From Taenia hydatigena (taxonomy: Eukaryota > Platyhelminthes > Cestoda > Cyclophyllidea > Taeniidae): 64,000 nt of DNA. This document shows positions 23,401 to 36,895 of the stretch, piece by piece. Under the pieces are notes generated by a model, which saw nothing but the letters and a program-made list of their open reading frames with translations, made no database searches and was not told the DNA's origin. Location of the stretch: positions 62,001-126,000 of the forward strand of contig JADWOT020001398.1 in NCBI GenBank assembly GCA_036345935.2, written 5' to 3'. Both the position numbers and the translations under genes were made by a program. The stretch's first letter is position 1, and every line of letters begins with the position of its first letter.

Positions 23401-26400
23401 TATTCACTTCAGTAGGCTAGAGAAAGTCGATGATGTGTGGCAGACCTGTAATTGAGTAGGCTTCACGTTTGCTGTCATCATTGCAGCGTTGCGTTCTAAG
23501 AGAAAACGAAGCAGGTGTGCTCCAATCGATGCACTTTAGTTATGAAGATGCTCTGTATGTGAAAGCGTGGTTGGTTTTGTTTATGGCGATTTCATCGTCC
23601 AATAAGTGGGTTCTATAACACGCTCTCTCTATCAATTATAGCTTGTTGAGAGAACCCAATGCATCAGAGTTGATTTGGAGATGGCAAAAAAAATACGTGC
23701 AAAATTTACCTGGACGAACCTGCTCACAACTAATCAATGACCATGCTGCCTACAATTTCTTACGACTGCCATCGTGCTGATTAAGTGACAAAGCGCACTC
23801 ATTTACAAAGTGAAAATATTCTAACAGCAAATTTATGTAGACTGCCAAAGTAGAAGCCCTCATAAGGCAGCTTATACAGATGTTCAGACGGGAGCAATAG
23901 AAGAGAAACAGATATGAGGTTTATCTGGTTGTAACAGCTGCTAATTTTATCGTCTTGCCTAGAAGTGGGTGGATTGCAAGGAAATAATGAAAGGAACCGA
24001 GTAAGGCTATGCAACAGCTGAAATCAATTACGAATGCAAATAAGGAAAGGGTTCACAAGTTTGACAAGTAGAGGTAGAATAAAAGAAGCGTCAAAGAAGA
24101 AAAATGAAGTAATGGGAAAATTGGGGTAAGGGGAAGCGATTACGGCGAATGACGTGATTCTTCTTCCCGGGAGGAAGTAGAAAAGGTCTCCAGCACTCAG
24201 TGAAAGTAAAGATAGTCAAGACGATATTGACGCCTTATCTCCTATGCAACTTGTTTTCCTTTCATGTATATCCAGTTGTCTATCTGATTTTTGTGATTAA
24301 CAGACGACTCTTTAAGCCATCCGCTTGATTCTTGCATCTTAGCGATAGGCCTGGGAGTCCCCATTAGTTCCCTTATCGGTAGCTTGCCATTTCTCCTAAC
24401 ACAGGTCCTTCTTATCTTGCGAGGATTTAACCTACACAGCTGTGCCTTTCGGCATTTTGGCCCTCTTATCTATAGCTCAACTAACCTTAGTGGTCAGTAA
24501 TTCATTATACCTCTCATTAGGAACATTGTCCTGCCAAAATTTTTATGTTGACTTATTAATAAATAGGCAAAATTTATTCTGTAGCTACTTTTGGAGTCGT
24601 TCCTTCAAATACTTGTGTTTCCTTTTTCTTCACCTTCTGGGACTAGTATATTCATCTGCTTCGCAGCCTTAGTCACAGCTCGTGGTAAATAATGGCGGGA
24701 TTATCGAAGGAACCCCCCATGCCGTTTTTCTCTACTACTAATCTCTCTCCCGTAATTGTGGCCTGAAGTGCAATCTTTTAATTCAACTAGACGTTCTAAG
24801 GAGCAGCTGCAATAGATAAATTGGTTTCGGAGGACTTTCATACCAATTGAGCAGCTAGTGCACAACTAAGAGGTACTTAAATAACCTAATCTCTAGCTTT
24901 TCTTGTGGCTTTTTACTTTAAACGATGCGCATGGATAAACTCGTCCTCTGTGAGTTTTTCTAATGGCCTCTTTGCCAACTTGATGGCCACCTGGCACTGT
25001 TAGGTAATTGAATTTGACAGGCACGACCACTGCTTTCACCTCTCTTTTCCCCATGTGTAATACCCCTTCAGCAAGCTTCATTTCGAAATTGACGATAAGC
25101 ATTCTTGCCAGTGGATTCCTTGGTTAGGATTGGTGAAAGAGCAGCCTCTTTATATCTGGTTAATGAGAAAGTCAAATCAGAGCTAGGTAAGCAGCAGGGT
25201 TAATTAAAGGAGGCCAATAAGGTGAATTTAAATTTAATAAACCTAATAAATACATTAGAAATATGGCGTTGGCATAGTTGACTAGCTTGCAAGGCTAGCA
25301 GTGGAGTTATCATCCTTTACACAGGAAACTCCATCTCGAATTTCACTCAGTGAGTCAATTTTAGCCAAGGAATTCGCTCAGTAAAGCAAGCATTTATGAG
25401 AACTCCGTCGTGTGTGCAATGGAGCGGTGCTTAATGAGCACCCTTCTGTTTTCTGAGGCCAACTTCAAAGCAGTAAAGCCAAGATGACATTTTTTCCTAT
25501 TCATAGCGTTCATTGGCACTCCTGCCGCCATATGTTAAAAATTGTGACAAGGAGATTTCTTTCTACTCCTACTATTCTCAAAAGCTGCAACCACGTCTAG
25601 TATGTCTGCCTTACCATTGCCCCTTCAATTTGTCTTCCTTTTCTTCCTCATTCAGAGCAATTGTCACAGCGGAATGGTGCGATAAGTACCTTAGAGACCG
25701 GAAAATGCATAAATTGCACGCAGATGACGCAGTGCCCGGCCTTTGCTTACGTAGTGATTGTTAGATACAGTCCCAATGCGGGCATTTAAAGAACTGTTTT
25801 AATTTTCGCCACAAAATTCTGCAGGCAAAGACGCTGCGTTCAAGTAGAAATCTAAGAATTAGCTTGTGCGTTTGGCAATGGGAAGATCACTCCAGCCTCT
25901 GACATCAACGTCTTTAGTTTACCATCCATGTCCCAAATAGCATATCGTTTTTCGTATACTCTTCTTTATTCTAAGCGCTACGATCATTCTAATACACTAC
26001 ATGTTTTGGTATCTTTACCTCGGTCTTATAACATTTTATTGATGATGCATCCCACATATGGCACCAAACAGAACAAAAATGATAGCAGTAAAGTTGAGGT
26101 TTTCTTCCTTTATTGAGCGTAAGTCTGCTAGCAAAGCTCACAGCTGAGTACTAAGGCAGCTTCCTGGATCGCACTGAAACAAAAAAAGGAGTGTGCATTT
26201 TGTCATGTTCGCATTTAGGTGTGCAGTGCATTAAAAACTAGTGGCATCTATAATTACACTCGACTACAGATCACATGATAGCACCGTGTCGCTGTCTATT
26301 CCTGCCTAAAATACCAATGAGATTTGATGTTGCGTAATGCATTGTTTGCCCTAAATTGTCAGCCAGGCAACGCCTAACTGGTGTTGCGCAGGTGAGTCTG

Positions 26401-26600
26401 CTTATGTAAGACCTACCACAAAATCATTTTGCAGCATACTAATAACCTTCATTAGTGATTGTTCTTGCTTACTAAGCCACCAGTTCTATGTAAAAATATA
26501 AGCAAAGACTCACGAAAACTCACAAATTTGGTAATACAATAGCATCAAATTGCGTTCTAAGCAAGCATTGCGAGCCAAACACCTGCAAAGTTGAAGAAGC
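23400..26600. other. No recognised gene
   Basis: From about 23880 to 24200 the plus strand is purine-rich. Frames at 24893-25102 (minus) and 25513-25764 (plus) have no motif I can place. A polypyrimidine tract plus CAG lies at about 26585-26570 on the minus strand and could be an acceptor for a further exon of the zinc-finger gene. Confidence 0.5.
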
Positions 26601-26609
26601 CAAGGCGTT

Positions 26610-27475
26610 TTAGTATGCAATTATCGCGAAACAGGCCTGATAAATAAAGCAATCCCTACAGAAATGATGTGAACGCATGTGTTCACCCAAAGCCTCCAGC
26701 GTCATAAATCCTGCGTAGCATTCTGTGCAGTGAAGGCGTGCTTCTGAATTCTCCATTCGCATGACTGTAGTGTGACACAGCAAAAACAATTTTGGGGGAA
26801 GTTGGCATGAAACGCTATTGCTATGGCTAAGGAGATGAAGGTCAATGGACTCTAACTCACAAATATGCGAATCGATGGAATGGCGGATGAGCAAATCAAA
26901 GTCTACGAAGTGAGTGCGACAGCAGAAGCACACGTTGTGTTCCCAAGCTAATTTTGAGGTTTAAAAGAATACATTCGTATTAGTTTTACCAGGCATGCTG
27001 ACTGAATGAAAAAGATAATGGTGAATTTGTAAGTTTTCTCACCTCTCTGATGACGTAGGAGCATTCCGAGGGTTTCGTAACAACTTGTGCAATTCGGACA
27101 CTTAAAAAACGACCTTACTAAAATACGTGAAACATTTAGAATGAGATGCTGAACCTGTGCTGCGATTCACCTAATTTAACCGCCTTTTACACAGGTCTTC
27201 ATCTTTTGCATTAATACAGGTACTATCCCACCCTGTACAAATAAACACTTCATGACCTAACTCCACACCTCTATGCATTAAAACACACTTCTCCATAAAG
27301 ACATGCTTTTGATCATGTATGCGTTCATGTACAAGGCATATAAGGTGTTGTTGCTTAGAAGGGTTAAATTCAAAAGCATAATGTTCTTACAGTTGTGCAC
27401 ACGGTCCAAGTGTGCATATAATAAGATAACGTTTCTGAACTGCGCTAGGCACAGTTTACAGATGTAGGTATCCAT
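26610..27475 (-). CDS. Small C2H2 zinc-finger protein, three exons
   Basis: Exons on the minus strand are 27475-27391, 27117-27043 and 26947-26610. Introns begin GTAAGA and GTGAGA and end TTTTAG and ATTAG. Phases agree (1 then 2, 1 then 2), giving 165 codons ending in TAA. The ATG lies in CACCAAAATGG, a good animal start context. Four C2H2 fingers are visible: CKLC..H..H (X12, X4) across exon 1, CPNC..H..H (X12, X5, second His in exon 3), CFCC..H..H (X12, X4) and CTEC..H..H (X12, X3). A further CRDC near the end lacks histidines. C2H2 fingers usually bind DNA or RNA, so a nuclear role is likely but inferred. Linkers are unlike the classic TGEKP. A possible donor (TTCT|GTAGGG) before the stop means the gene could continue, and upstream exons may exist. 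Confidence 0.65.
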
Positions 27476-28676
27476 TTTGGTGATGAGAAGGGTGAGTTGT
27501 ACGAGAATTTGTGACGGAGCATGAAGCGAATGTGATTAATAAGCAGGTAGACCTTCTGGACCAGTCCTCAACCAGACGTCCGATTACATCGCACGACAGT
27601 GAAGATGGTACGCACTAGAGCTCAAACCGTTCGCTGCTCTACAGTGATGCAGCCACTGTCGTGGTGGTCTTTCAAATATTTGCAAAACCTAGAGGCCAGG
27701 TGGAAGATAGTTGCTTCTTCTTATCACTTAAAGAGTAGTAGTTTTAAAATTTAAAAATGCGCAGTTTTGCACGACTTTAATTTTCAGCCCTTAAGAATTG
27801 CTGCGCTGGTCTTTAAATTTCATTTGAATTATGCATAATTCCTTCGGTGCATAATTTAGTCAGGCTGCATGGAAACACCAGCTTCATTGCCTTGATGTTG
27901 TTTGATGTTTGAATTTAAACTCCCTATTTCCATCTTTGCATCGTTTTTCCATGGTTGTATCTTTTAAGTTTATTGTTTCCAAATTTCACTAGCTGTCTAA
28001 GTGATGGCTCTCGATTGTCGTTATTTTATAGCAGCCGTTTCACTGATCCTAGTAACAGAGGATTTAGAAGGCTGGTTTCTAAAAAGGACTAATTTCCCAC
28101 CATTTAACCAGTTGGTCTTTACTTAATATATCTTTGCTTCGGCTAAAGTTAAATGGTTTGTCGAATCCCTTTGTAATCAAGATTCTTTAAAAACGCCTAT
28201 GGTAGCAGTGTTTATCAATGCCTGATAAACTAAGAAGTCTCCTTGGCGTTTTGAAATGCAGATTGGTCTTAGCAGGCAGAAAGGTGCTCATCGGTCGCTG
28301 TTCGACTGCACACGCGATGAAGTAAGTTCTCATAAATGCGCAGTTTATTAGGCAAACTTCCTAGCCGAAATAAACTATCAGAGAGGAATTCAAGATTGAG
28401 TTTCTGGTAGAATGGATTATTACTTGACTGCCAATCAACAATATTATTGCCTTAACTCGGATGCATTTATTAGGTTGCTGGATTTAAATCTGCTTTACTA
28501 GTTTCCTTTAACTAGCATTGCCACCTTACTGCCCCTGAGCAATAACAGTGGGAGCTGAAGATACCATTCGCTGAGGCATGGAAATAGGCTCCATTGGCAA
28601 AACTGCTTATCTTCAACTTTAGCACACATCATGGTGAAGACATGCTGCATATGGGAAGAAGAGAGAGGAACTATAC

Positions 28677-28842
28677 CTCAGGAGTGAATCCACATGCTGA
28701 ACAGAAGTTGACCGGAGCTGTTAAGATGGACTTATTCAAATGTTGTAAAATGAAATAATTGATACTCAATGATTTGTGCGAAACTGTGCAGCGCCATGAA
28801 AAGAACTCGGTGGTGTTGCCACAGATTTCACAATAGTTGTAT
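28677..28842 (-). CDS. Possible zinc-finger exon upstream of 27475
   Basis: The acceptor is a long pyrimidine tract ending ATGTACAG, and the donor is GAG|GTATAG. Between them is an open frame with CEICGN near the start and NFCSACGFTPE at the end, two Cys-X2-Cys knuckles, plus a possible His pair (SHKSL, LQHLNKS). It lies on the same strand as the zinc-finger gene and leaves phase 0. No phase-0 acceptor completing the second knuckle is found before 27475, so it may belong to the same gene through an exon I missed, to a separate gene, or to a decayed paralogue. Confidence 0.4.
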
Positions 28843-29409
28843 CTGTACATTTGAATATAGGAAAAAGGGATGAAAAAATAATCTATTTGTAGCACCAATG
28901 CGGGTTTGTAGTTCACTTGATGTGAACTGAAACAGCAGCCAAAGCTGATGCAAAATAGGTGATGCGGTACTACTAGCCTACTTAATACTGCTACGTGGTG
29001 GCAGTGGTCTAAGTTACGCTTTGGCCGAAAATAAAGGCAGGCTGCTGCGTTTTACCCTTGCATTTCTAAGCAACTCCTACCACTCTGCGGTATCAAAGCG
29101 CTGTGAGACAAAAGTGACCGCTGCTACCAGAGTATTAAGGACAGTGTTGAGCATATGTTTGTAGCATCGTCATCCTAAGTTGAAACACTACTTAATGCTC
29201 CCAATACTTAATTATGCACACGTTTATAAATAAATTCGTGATAGAGTGATGAATAAACTGAAGTAAGGCTTACATGATTTAATTTACAAACAAATCAATC
29301 TGAAACAGATACATAAATTTTCTATCCATTGAGCATAGCTGTATAATATGCACTAGGTTCTTAGCGAATTCCACGGTAGCGTACGAGAGGACAAATGCAT
29401 ATAAAACTT

Positions 29410-29644
29410 ACTGAGCAATTCCAACATGCCAATCCGCTAGTGTAGGTTGTATCGGTGCTTCCACCCAACAGCCATGTGCCACCATCAATCCCGAATCGGT
29501 GCCCTGCTGTGGCCTCTTTCGGAGGTCTAATCGCTGCACTAGACGACTTTCACAAGCTCGAGAACTATGTCCCTGATAATGCAGCTCAACGCATTCCCCA
29601 AATCCTCCTTTTATTTGGATTCCGCCATACATGTCTTGCGACAC
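29410..29644 (-). CDS. Possible exon joining the 28842-28677 exon
   Basis: An ATG-led open frame of 78 codons ends at GCTCA|GTAAGT, a strong donor in phase 2. That phase fits the acceptor at 28842: joining gives ..WHVGIAQ followed by YNYCEIC. No domain is recognised in it. The plus strand is also open here (29455-29682), so coding is supported only by the splice match. Confidence 0.25.
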
Positions 29645-29689
29645 ATCATGGCAACAAGAGCCACAGTTCGCTGTCGACTTGACTCAGAA

Positions 29690-32600
29690 TCATGATTTTA
29701 CATAAATGGAGTTTTCGCTACCTAAAGTATCAGGTGCTATCCTCATCAGCGCAAGTAAGAAGTCGTTCACCCTCTAACGTTGAAATTTCGATTTTTTGAT
29801 CACATGCCATCATGCTATACTTTTAGATGCTCAGCCATCTATGCCCAGCATTCTCCTGCTTGGATCGGGTAAGCTTACCTCATTTTGCCCATTTCGCCCT
29901 CACCACCAACGAGAATTTGAAATCGCACCTAATTTGTTCCCGCTCATGCTCACCAGTGACTTTTGATTTGTGCGCCAGTGATAAGGGGCCTTAAAGGAGC
30001 AAACCTTTTCGTCGATCGCCTCCAGGAAGAGCATACTGAAATGGATCTACGCAATCTGTGTTCGCAGCCTGGGCGAGCGTCTCGTGTGAATGTGTTTGAG
30101 GGAGGAGTAACAAACCAAATCCGCTGCTTGTAAATTTTGGCTTTGTTTGTTGATCGCAGTGTATCCATTCACAGGTGTCCGAACTTCCTTGCGGTCGCTC
30201 CTGCAGATCTGGATGTAACACATCATACTGCCCTTTACCAGCAGATGATGGATCCCGTAGCTACAGCAAATCCTTATGTAATTTTCTCTATCGCCGTTAC
30301 CGCTCCCCCGGTAATGGCATCGGTTGCCTTCAGCTTGCTTAAATGGATAGTCGAGCAACAAAACGGGATCACAGCAAATGTTGTAAATTTGTATCTGTGA
30401 GGGCAGAGAGCATGCAGGTAGATCAAACACGCCTCCCAAAATCACAAATTTTGGGTTGCTCAAAACACCGGCTCATAACCTTGTTATTTCGTCCCTGCGC
30501 ATTAAAGATTAATAGGCAGTATTTCCTCTTTGCTGACATTAATTATAAGTTTTTTGGTTCCTGCAATGATTTGCTGAAACCAAAAAGAAATAGAAGTCTT
30601 GGTCTTGATCATAACCACAGCTACAAGTACTACCGTGAAGTTCGTCTCATGCGACCCATCTGCATTTCGAGGTAGTTGACCAAGAAACGTGGAGATGACA
30701 TTATTAAGATCACGCCAGCCCCTCTTCTTAGGGACGGCCTAACAATAACTTCTGTCTGGCATTATGCTCCCAAATATCTTTGTTGGAGAAAAGCATATTA
30801 CCCAGACATACTGTAGATAGATTTGAAAATAAAATCATTAATAATTTTCGAATAAGTCGAGGCATTATTTAAATCTTATGCACTCCATTTGGTAACATGA
30901 AAGCTGACTCTTCCCCTTCTTCGACTGCTATTTTAACTTGCATATGCTTTAAATTAAATTTAATGCAAAAACTGAATTGAGCCACGCAGTGTCAAATTAA
31001 GGCACGTTCCAACAAAACAACCATCACACACTAATTTTGCTGTTCATGTTATATTAGTGTACATGGCATAACACGATTCCCAAAAATTAATGTTGTCACT
31101 GTATTAGTTTAAGCAATGGAGCGAATTGGTTGACATTTAAAAGATACACCCGAAGCTTGGAAAACTCTAGTATTGTGGCTACAAATCGTCCACCAAGCAC
31201 TATTCAGATTAATTACAGATCAACAAAAGAAAATCAAACGCACTGTTACTTCACGCTTTATACAAACTAATAAAGGTAGCAACAATTACGTCTTGACCTG
31301 ATGCGTTTATTATGGCAGCCTGTGATTGCAACTGGATAAAAGAACATCAGGCAGCCTTTGGTAGTGTTCTAGCCACATTTTGTATATATGCATCTTGCAT
31401 TCAAGCTAGACTTTGCAATTGTCTGGTCATCTTGACCCTCTTTATCGTAAATACTGAGTAGCTAGGCCCTAGGACCAAATCTGTATCCCTCAATCCCGTT
31501 CTGCTGATCAGCAAAGCACATTCTGTTCGAGTATTTTAGCATGTTGTGTCTTCGAAGAATCATGGATGCCGTACGATGGCTAAGTGAGACTGCACTTAGA
31601 AGGTGAATGATGGTAAATACTCCAGCATAATTTTGTTAAGATTTGTGCCCTTTATCCAAAAGGAAATAAGTGAGCGTTTTTTGAAGCTATGCATAGCACT
31701 TTATGTTGAGGATGGGCGCAAAGTTACTACACACTTGTCATAAAATTGCATAGTTGAACTAAAATAGGGAGAAAGTGACGGATCTCTCTCCATAAGTAAG
31801 GTTCCAAAATCACATCAAAGACCTCCTCCTCAAGTTCCCCGCCACAAGCGGCCAAATAAGCCGTCTCGATTATATCCCTTCTTTGTGATCCATATTGGCC
31901 ACTGCAAATGCTTTACGTCTTTCTCAACCAAATGCAATTCAAGATATATATGTAACCTGTCTAAATGAGCCTGAACAAAATCCACACATGGTTTATTGTA
32001 TTCATGCCATCGGTGCGGTTCTAAAGCAAATGTGCCCTAAAATATTTTGCATACCTTGGGAGCAGGACAATTAAATATGGAAACAGGAGCATGAAACAAA
32101 CCACGTACCGGCAGCCTACAAAGTAACAACAACATCTACTTGGTTGGTCCTAGCGACTTGCGTGAGTGGCGCATAATCTTGCTTGTCATACTGCTCAGGA
32201 TTCGCCTTTACAAAATTTGTAGGTAAGCACTGTGTGCACAAATGGATGATCTCAATGTTCACACTGTGGTGGATCTAATTGTTTTAGAAAAGCTTTAACG
32301 GCGATTACAGAAGGCAAGTTAACGCTTTTAGTGTGTCTTATTGGTGTATCTTTGCAGAACAATAATAGAATGATATATTTCTCTCTGAAAATGCATATCA
32401 CTTCATAAAATTTTAGTTGAACAACACGGCAAAATTTGTTGCGCTTTTTTCATTCGTCGTATCAAGATGCAGCGAGAGCCGACGATGAAGTTGAAGGGTG
32501 CAGGTTTGGGCTTCATTATGTTACCATTCTAGGGTACTGACGACAGTGATTTGCAAATCTCCTTCTCTTCCGTTAATTAATCTGTAGAGCCCCTGATCTC

Positions 32601-34090
32601 AAGGTTCAAGTGGAGAGTAGGCCTATTTAATTAAGGTATAGCTTGTCCACAATATCGTTCAACATTTGACTGGCCATGAAGTTCAATGGGTGGGATCGGA
32701 TGCAGTGGATCTTTGAACCAGAGACGAGGGTCACGCACTTAATAACAAGTATCTTTATTTACCAACGGGAATACTTAATTTTGACGTGCAGGGGACTCCT
32801 CCTTTTGCTCCTCTTCTTATTCACCATTTCACCCATGAGAAGATTGGGTGTCTTAGACATCTTTACAAAATCACAGCTTATGTGGTAGCGAAACCGAGAC
32901 AGCTAAGGCAACGATTTCCCGAAGTCTAGAGAGCTACCCTGCTCACTCGCCACAGGGTTCAAATTGTCCTACTGCCACTCACCTGCTAGGTCATTCCTAA
33001 ATAGCGATAGTATTACAAGGTGTACGATGCAGAGAAAAAGACGAAGTCAGCATTTTACACACCGTCACACCGTGGATATCACTAAATTGTGATATTTAAG
33101 AGCCGGAAACACCCTCTGACAAGTAAATGCTGCACATCGTCACTTCTAGCGTTGGGTGTGAGATATGTAAGGCAGGTCTACTTAGCCCATCTTCATCACA
33201 GCACAGCTGCTATTTTAGGGGAGTAATTACTTCTTGTGTTGTTATAATGCATCACCGAGGAATAGGGACCATAACTCAGCCCAGGGGGCGGTCGGTTTTT
33301 TATAAATATCGTCTCCCTACCTACCTGCACATAATGTTGCAAGATTGGAGCAAATGCAAATGGGAAAAAACTTTAAACATGTGAGTCTTTTAGACTTGCA
33401 CCATTATGGTTACTAAACTATATCCAGGCAAATCAGAAAACTTGTTGGATATATGAACAAAAGTGGGCACGCAATTTGGCACAACGCATTTATGAATTGA
33501 CTTTTGATCAACATTGCAATCTGAATGGCTTTTATATGGGTAAACTTTCATAAATAAATATGGTTGTTGCAGATCTCTGCCCTGGCTTTGCAGAAAAAAT
33601 CACTAAAATGTTTTTAATGCACTTTTGTTACACTGCTAAAGGTATATCTTCATCCTTGTTATGTGTTCTAAAGCACTAGTTGCAAAATGCTGTGCATTTA
33701 GCGGCTTACTTGAACAGATACACCTGTTCTAAGCATGGCAATGGTCAGTGATACTGGTCGTGGAAGGCATACTCATTATACTACTCAAATGGCCTGTACA
33801 TTTCAAAGACAAGAGAGGAACATTTAGTAGGGAAGTAATGTTGCGATTTGTAATGTACTCAAGCCAAAGGGTGACTAAAGTCACTCCATACACACTTGCT
33901 GTACGTCCTAGTGCTACGATGCGAAAAATTAATATGTACTAGTTTTCGTGGTTGTTTTTTGCATGCAACAGCAAAACTTATATGCATTTTCTTTACGCAA
34001 AGTGTGTCAAATAATTAGTTTGACATTTTCCTATACATTTAACAATAGCATTATTTTTTGGAAAAATCATGAATAGACAAGTAGAGCACC
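29690..34090. other. No recognised gene
   Basis: Overlapping frames on both strands near 30047-30675 have no motif and no clear splice logic. The rest is background sequence with many stops. A short block at about 32930-32975 resembles one at 61000-61045. Confidence 0.5.
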
Positions 34091-34110
34091 TGCAAATCAT
34101 GTGGATTTAG

Positions 34111-35556
34111 AAGGGATGGCGTTGTTAAGAGGCGCTTACGACAGCAATGAGGATGCTATTCACCGACTGCTTCAATTAGGCGTATGCTGCATAATTTGTT
34201 CATTTCGATTCAGCGGCTTGCCCACTAAAATAAATAGTGGCCTAGAGCGCTATAATTCCGATTTCGACTCCTCCAGATTTCATGTTGTGGTAGCGATAAT
34301 TTTGCATATGTGATGACAATTCTTTAAAAGATGCGCTAAGAGTTCACGACTTCTGCTTCCCTTTCCTTGAATGCCCTTGGGTGTAAAATACCGTCACAAC
34401 AGTGTCACAGCCCTTATACGACCACCGGTATTTTTAGGCCAGCCCAAACGTGTTTAAAATAAATGAAGGGAATACGCCACTCATGGTAGCTGCCGAAATG
34501 GGCGCTATGAAGCGATGCGTGCTCCTTTGAAACACAAAGCATCAATTAACAAAACCGATAGGGAGGGCAACACTCCACTCCATTATACAGCTGCTGTAAA
34601 GATTGGCAATGTGTGATGCTTCTTGGAATAACAACACTCCCATAGAAGTGGTAAATGGAAGAAAACGCACTCAGCTGATGTTTACCGCTATGTCAGGTCA
34701 TGCTGGGATTGTTCGTTACCTGCTCAACAGAGGAGCCGCACTAACTTCTCAATTAAGTAAAATGCAAAGAATCCGTTCTAACACTTGCATGCAAATTGGT
34801 GAGACGATTTTGTTGTATGTAAAAATTAATAGACTTTCACCTACCCATCGAGGCCGCTGAATTTATATGCTTTACATTCCAACATCGGTTTTTTCGTTTT
34901 CCTTTGAATCTATTATTTCTCACAACTTTAATTCGCTTCTGCAGGGCAGCTAGAGACGGTGGGACTGCTCTTAGAGCGTGAGCCTAAGAGAGCAGATCTG
35001 ATTGAAGATTTAGACACTGTACCCCATCAGACTGCATCATCGGGTCACGCGAGTTGATGCGATGCCTGCTCATTTATGGGGCAGACGTCAACCGCACCGA
35101 TGCCACCAACTCAGCAGTCATTTTCTCAGCGATCAAGTTAGATGATGTGAACATGTTAAAAATTATTGTGCCCGAAAAAGCAAACCTTAAGCAGTACGAC
35201 AAGCAAGTTTATGCGCCACTCATACAAGCTGCCATAACCAGCTAAATAGATATGGTTGCTACTTTGTTGGCTGCTGGTACGTGGCTTGATTCGTGCTTTG
35301 ATTTATCTATTTAACTTTGTAACTCCTAAGGCATATATAGTATTATAAGACAATTAAATAGTTCGATCAGAATAGCATCAATGGCATGTGATTTGCATGA
35401 ATTTGGTTAACCACGTGTTAATACCTTGTGTTGCATTTGATTAAGGGATACGTAAGCATTTGCAGGGACATTTATAAATCACATGAAAGGGGTACAATCG
35501 AGACGGCTTTGCCAGTCGCTTATGAAGTTGAACCTGATTCTAGAACCTTATCCTAG
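34111..35556 (+). pseudogene. Ankyrin-repeat gene, broken (four exons)
   Basis: Exons are about 34111-34181, 34438-34756, 34945-35276 and 35466-35556. The first junction is exact: GGC|GTATGC and TTTTTAG|GCC join in phase 0 and rebuild an ankyrin turn (LLQLG then ASPNVFK). Ankyrin signatures follow: EGNTPLMVAAEMGAMK, DREGNTPLHYTAA, SGHAGIVRYLLNRGAAL, LMRCLLIYGADVNRTDA and TALPVA. The frame is lost by an apparent one-base deletion near 34526, another shift near 34615, another near 35053, and a TAA at about 35246. The usual job of ankyrin repeats is protein binding. At least five or six repeats remain. The splice sites are preserved, so this is a duplicated gene that decayed, not a processed retrocopy. 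Sequencing error could explain some breaks but hardly all. Confidence 0.7.
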
Positions 35557-36362
35557 GAGAGAGATCCGCGATATCCCTCCCAAGTTTTATTTTAACTATG
35601 CGATTTCATCACATCTCTCTGCTAGCTTTGTCCCCATTCTCAACATGAAGTGTTTTTACATAACTCCAACAAACGTTCGCTTACTTTCTAATAGACGGAA
35701 GTCGAACGCTATAACTGACTTTTACATGAGTGGTTACCCTCGCTCACCTTTCAAGTGCAGTTGCACTGAACCATTGTACCTTGTCGATGCTTCGCAAAGA
35801 CGTAACATGCTAAAATACGCAGACAGAATGTGATTTGCTGGTAGGCAGAAAGAGCTTGAGGACTACAGAATTGGTCTAAAGGCATTTGCTTAGTGTATTT
35901 ACAAAGGAAAATACAGGAGACCTGTCGTTCGCAAGTTCTGGTATAAATAGCAGACCTCTTAATAAGAAAGGAGGCCAAAACATTGCCAATTTTTAATGAT
36001 CTCTTTTCATTTATAATTACTAGTTACCATCGTCAACGAATCAGATGAAGATGCAACTGTTTTCATTTCATTGTATTTGAGAGCATAGCGCCGTTTTGAG
36101 ACGATTGTTGGATCGTCGTAAAAAGAATGGTTGACTAAGATCCTAAAATCCATTTCTACGGTTCATGATCCACTTCTTTAGCGTGCAGGAAGAGATAAGC
36201 CAGTGAGACTTAGTGGGTATCATGGTTTTACTTGCCTGCTAATTTTCAACCCAAAAATGTCGAACCCCCTAACTGCACTAAAGTAAACGAATTCTCTAGC
36301 AAGCCACGGTATAGTGATGAATGTCTCACATAACATGACTTTACTAGCCACAATTTCAACAG

Positions 36363-36551
36363 GTTCATCACGACCTAGATGCTTTGCTGTCCTATTACCG
36401 TCAAAATGCGATTGTAGAAATTATTGTATTAATCCATTGCAAAGGAATCCAGCTTTTGTATGCAAACAATCACCATCCTGCTTCTGAGCGTACATTGTGG
36501 GCGGAGAATCGTTGGTACACAGCCGACAGCATGAACCTAACCAAAATATGA
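36363..36551 (+). CDS. Possible exon, unknown
   Basis: Begins directly after TTTCAACAG and stays open for 62 codons to TGA (DLDALLSYYRQNAIVEIIV near its start). It is on the same strand as the ankyrin pseudogene, about 800 bases downstream, and could be a further exon of it, but no ankyrin consensus is seen. Confidence 0.2.
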   Translation, partial: VHHDLDALLSYYRQNAIVEIIVLIHCKGIQLLYANNHHPASERTLWAENRWYTADSMNLTKI

Positions 36552-36895
36552 AGGCAGGTTGTTAGAAGACTTGATTACTTTCAGTCACCCAAGTTTTGTC
36601 AAAAAATGGACAAGTGACAGAGCGTCATTTGTCTTCAGTCAGCAGTTTTTTCGTTAAGGGAGTCTATTTTCTGCAAATGCGTTAAATTTAATATTTTAGT
36701 GCTCTAATAGCAAAGATCTCGGATGCTTAGTCGAATACGGAGTTTTTTGCGAATTATGAAGCTTGTGAATTGCTCTACTCATTTTATTTAGTTATTTGTC
36801 AGTAGCTTTATACAAAGCACTGCATTTTTAGTAGGCAACCACTATTGTGCTACAAAAAATACGCTTCACTTATTATTTCCATAGCTGTGTCTGCA

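Noticed and set aside
29455..29682. Plus-strand frame opposite the candidate zinc-finger exon
   Set aside because: No splice sites on this strand, whereas the minus strand has a strong donor with matching phase.
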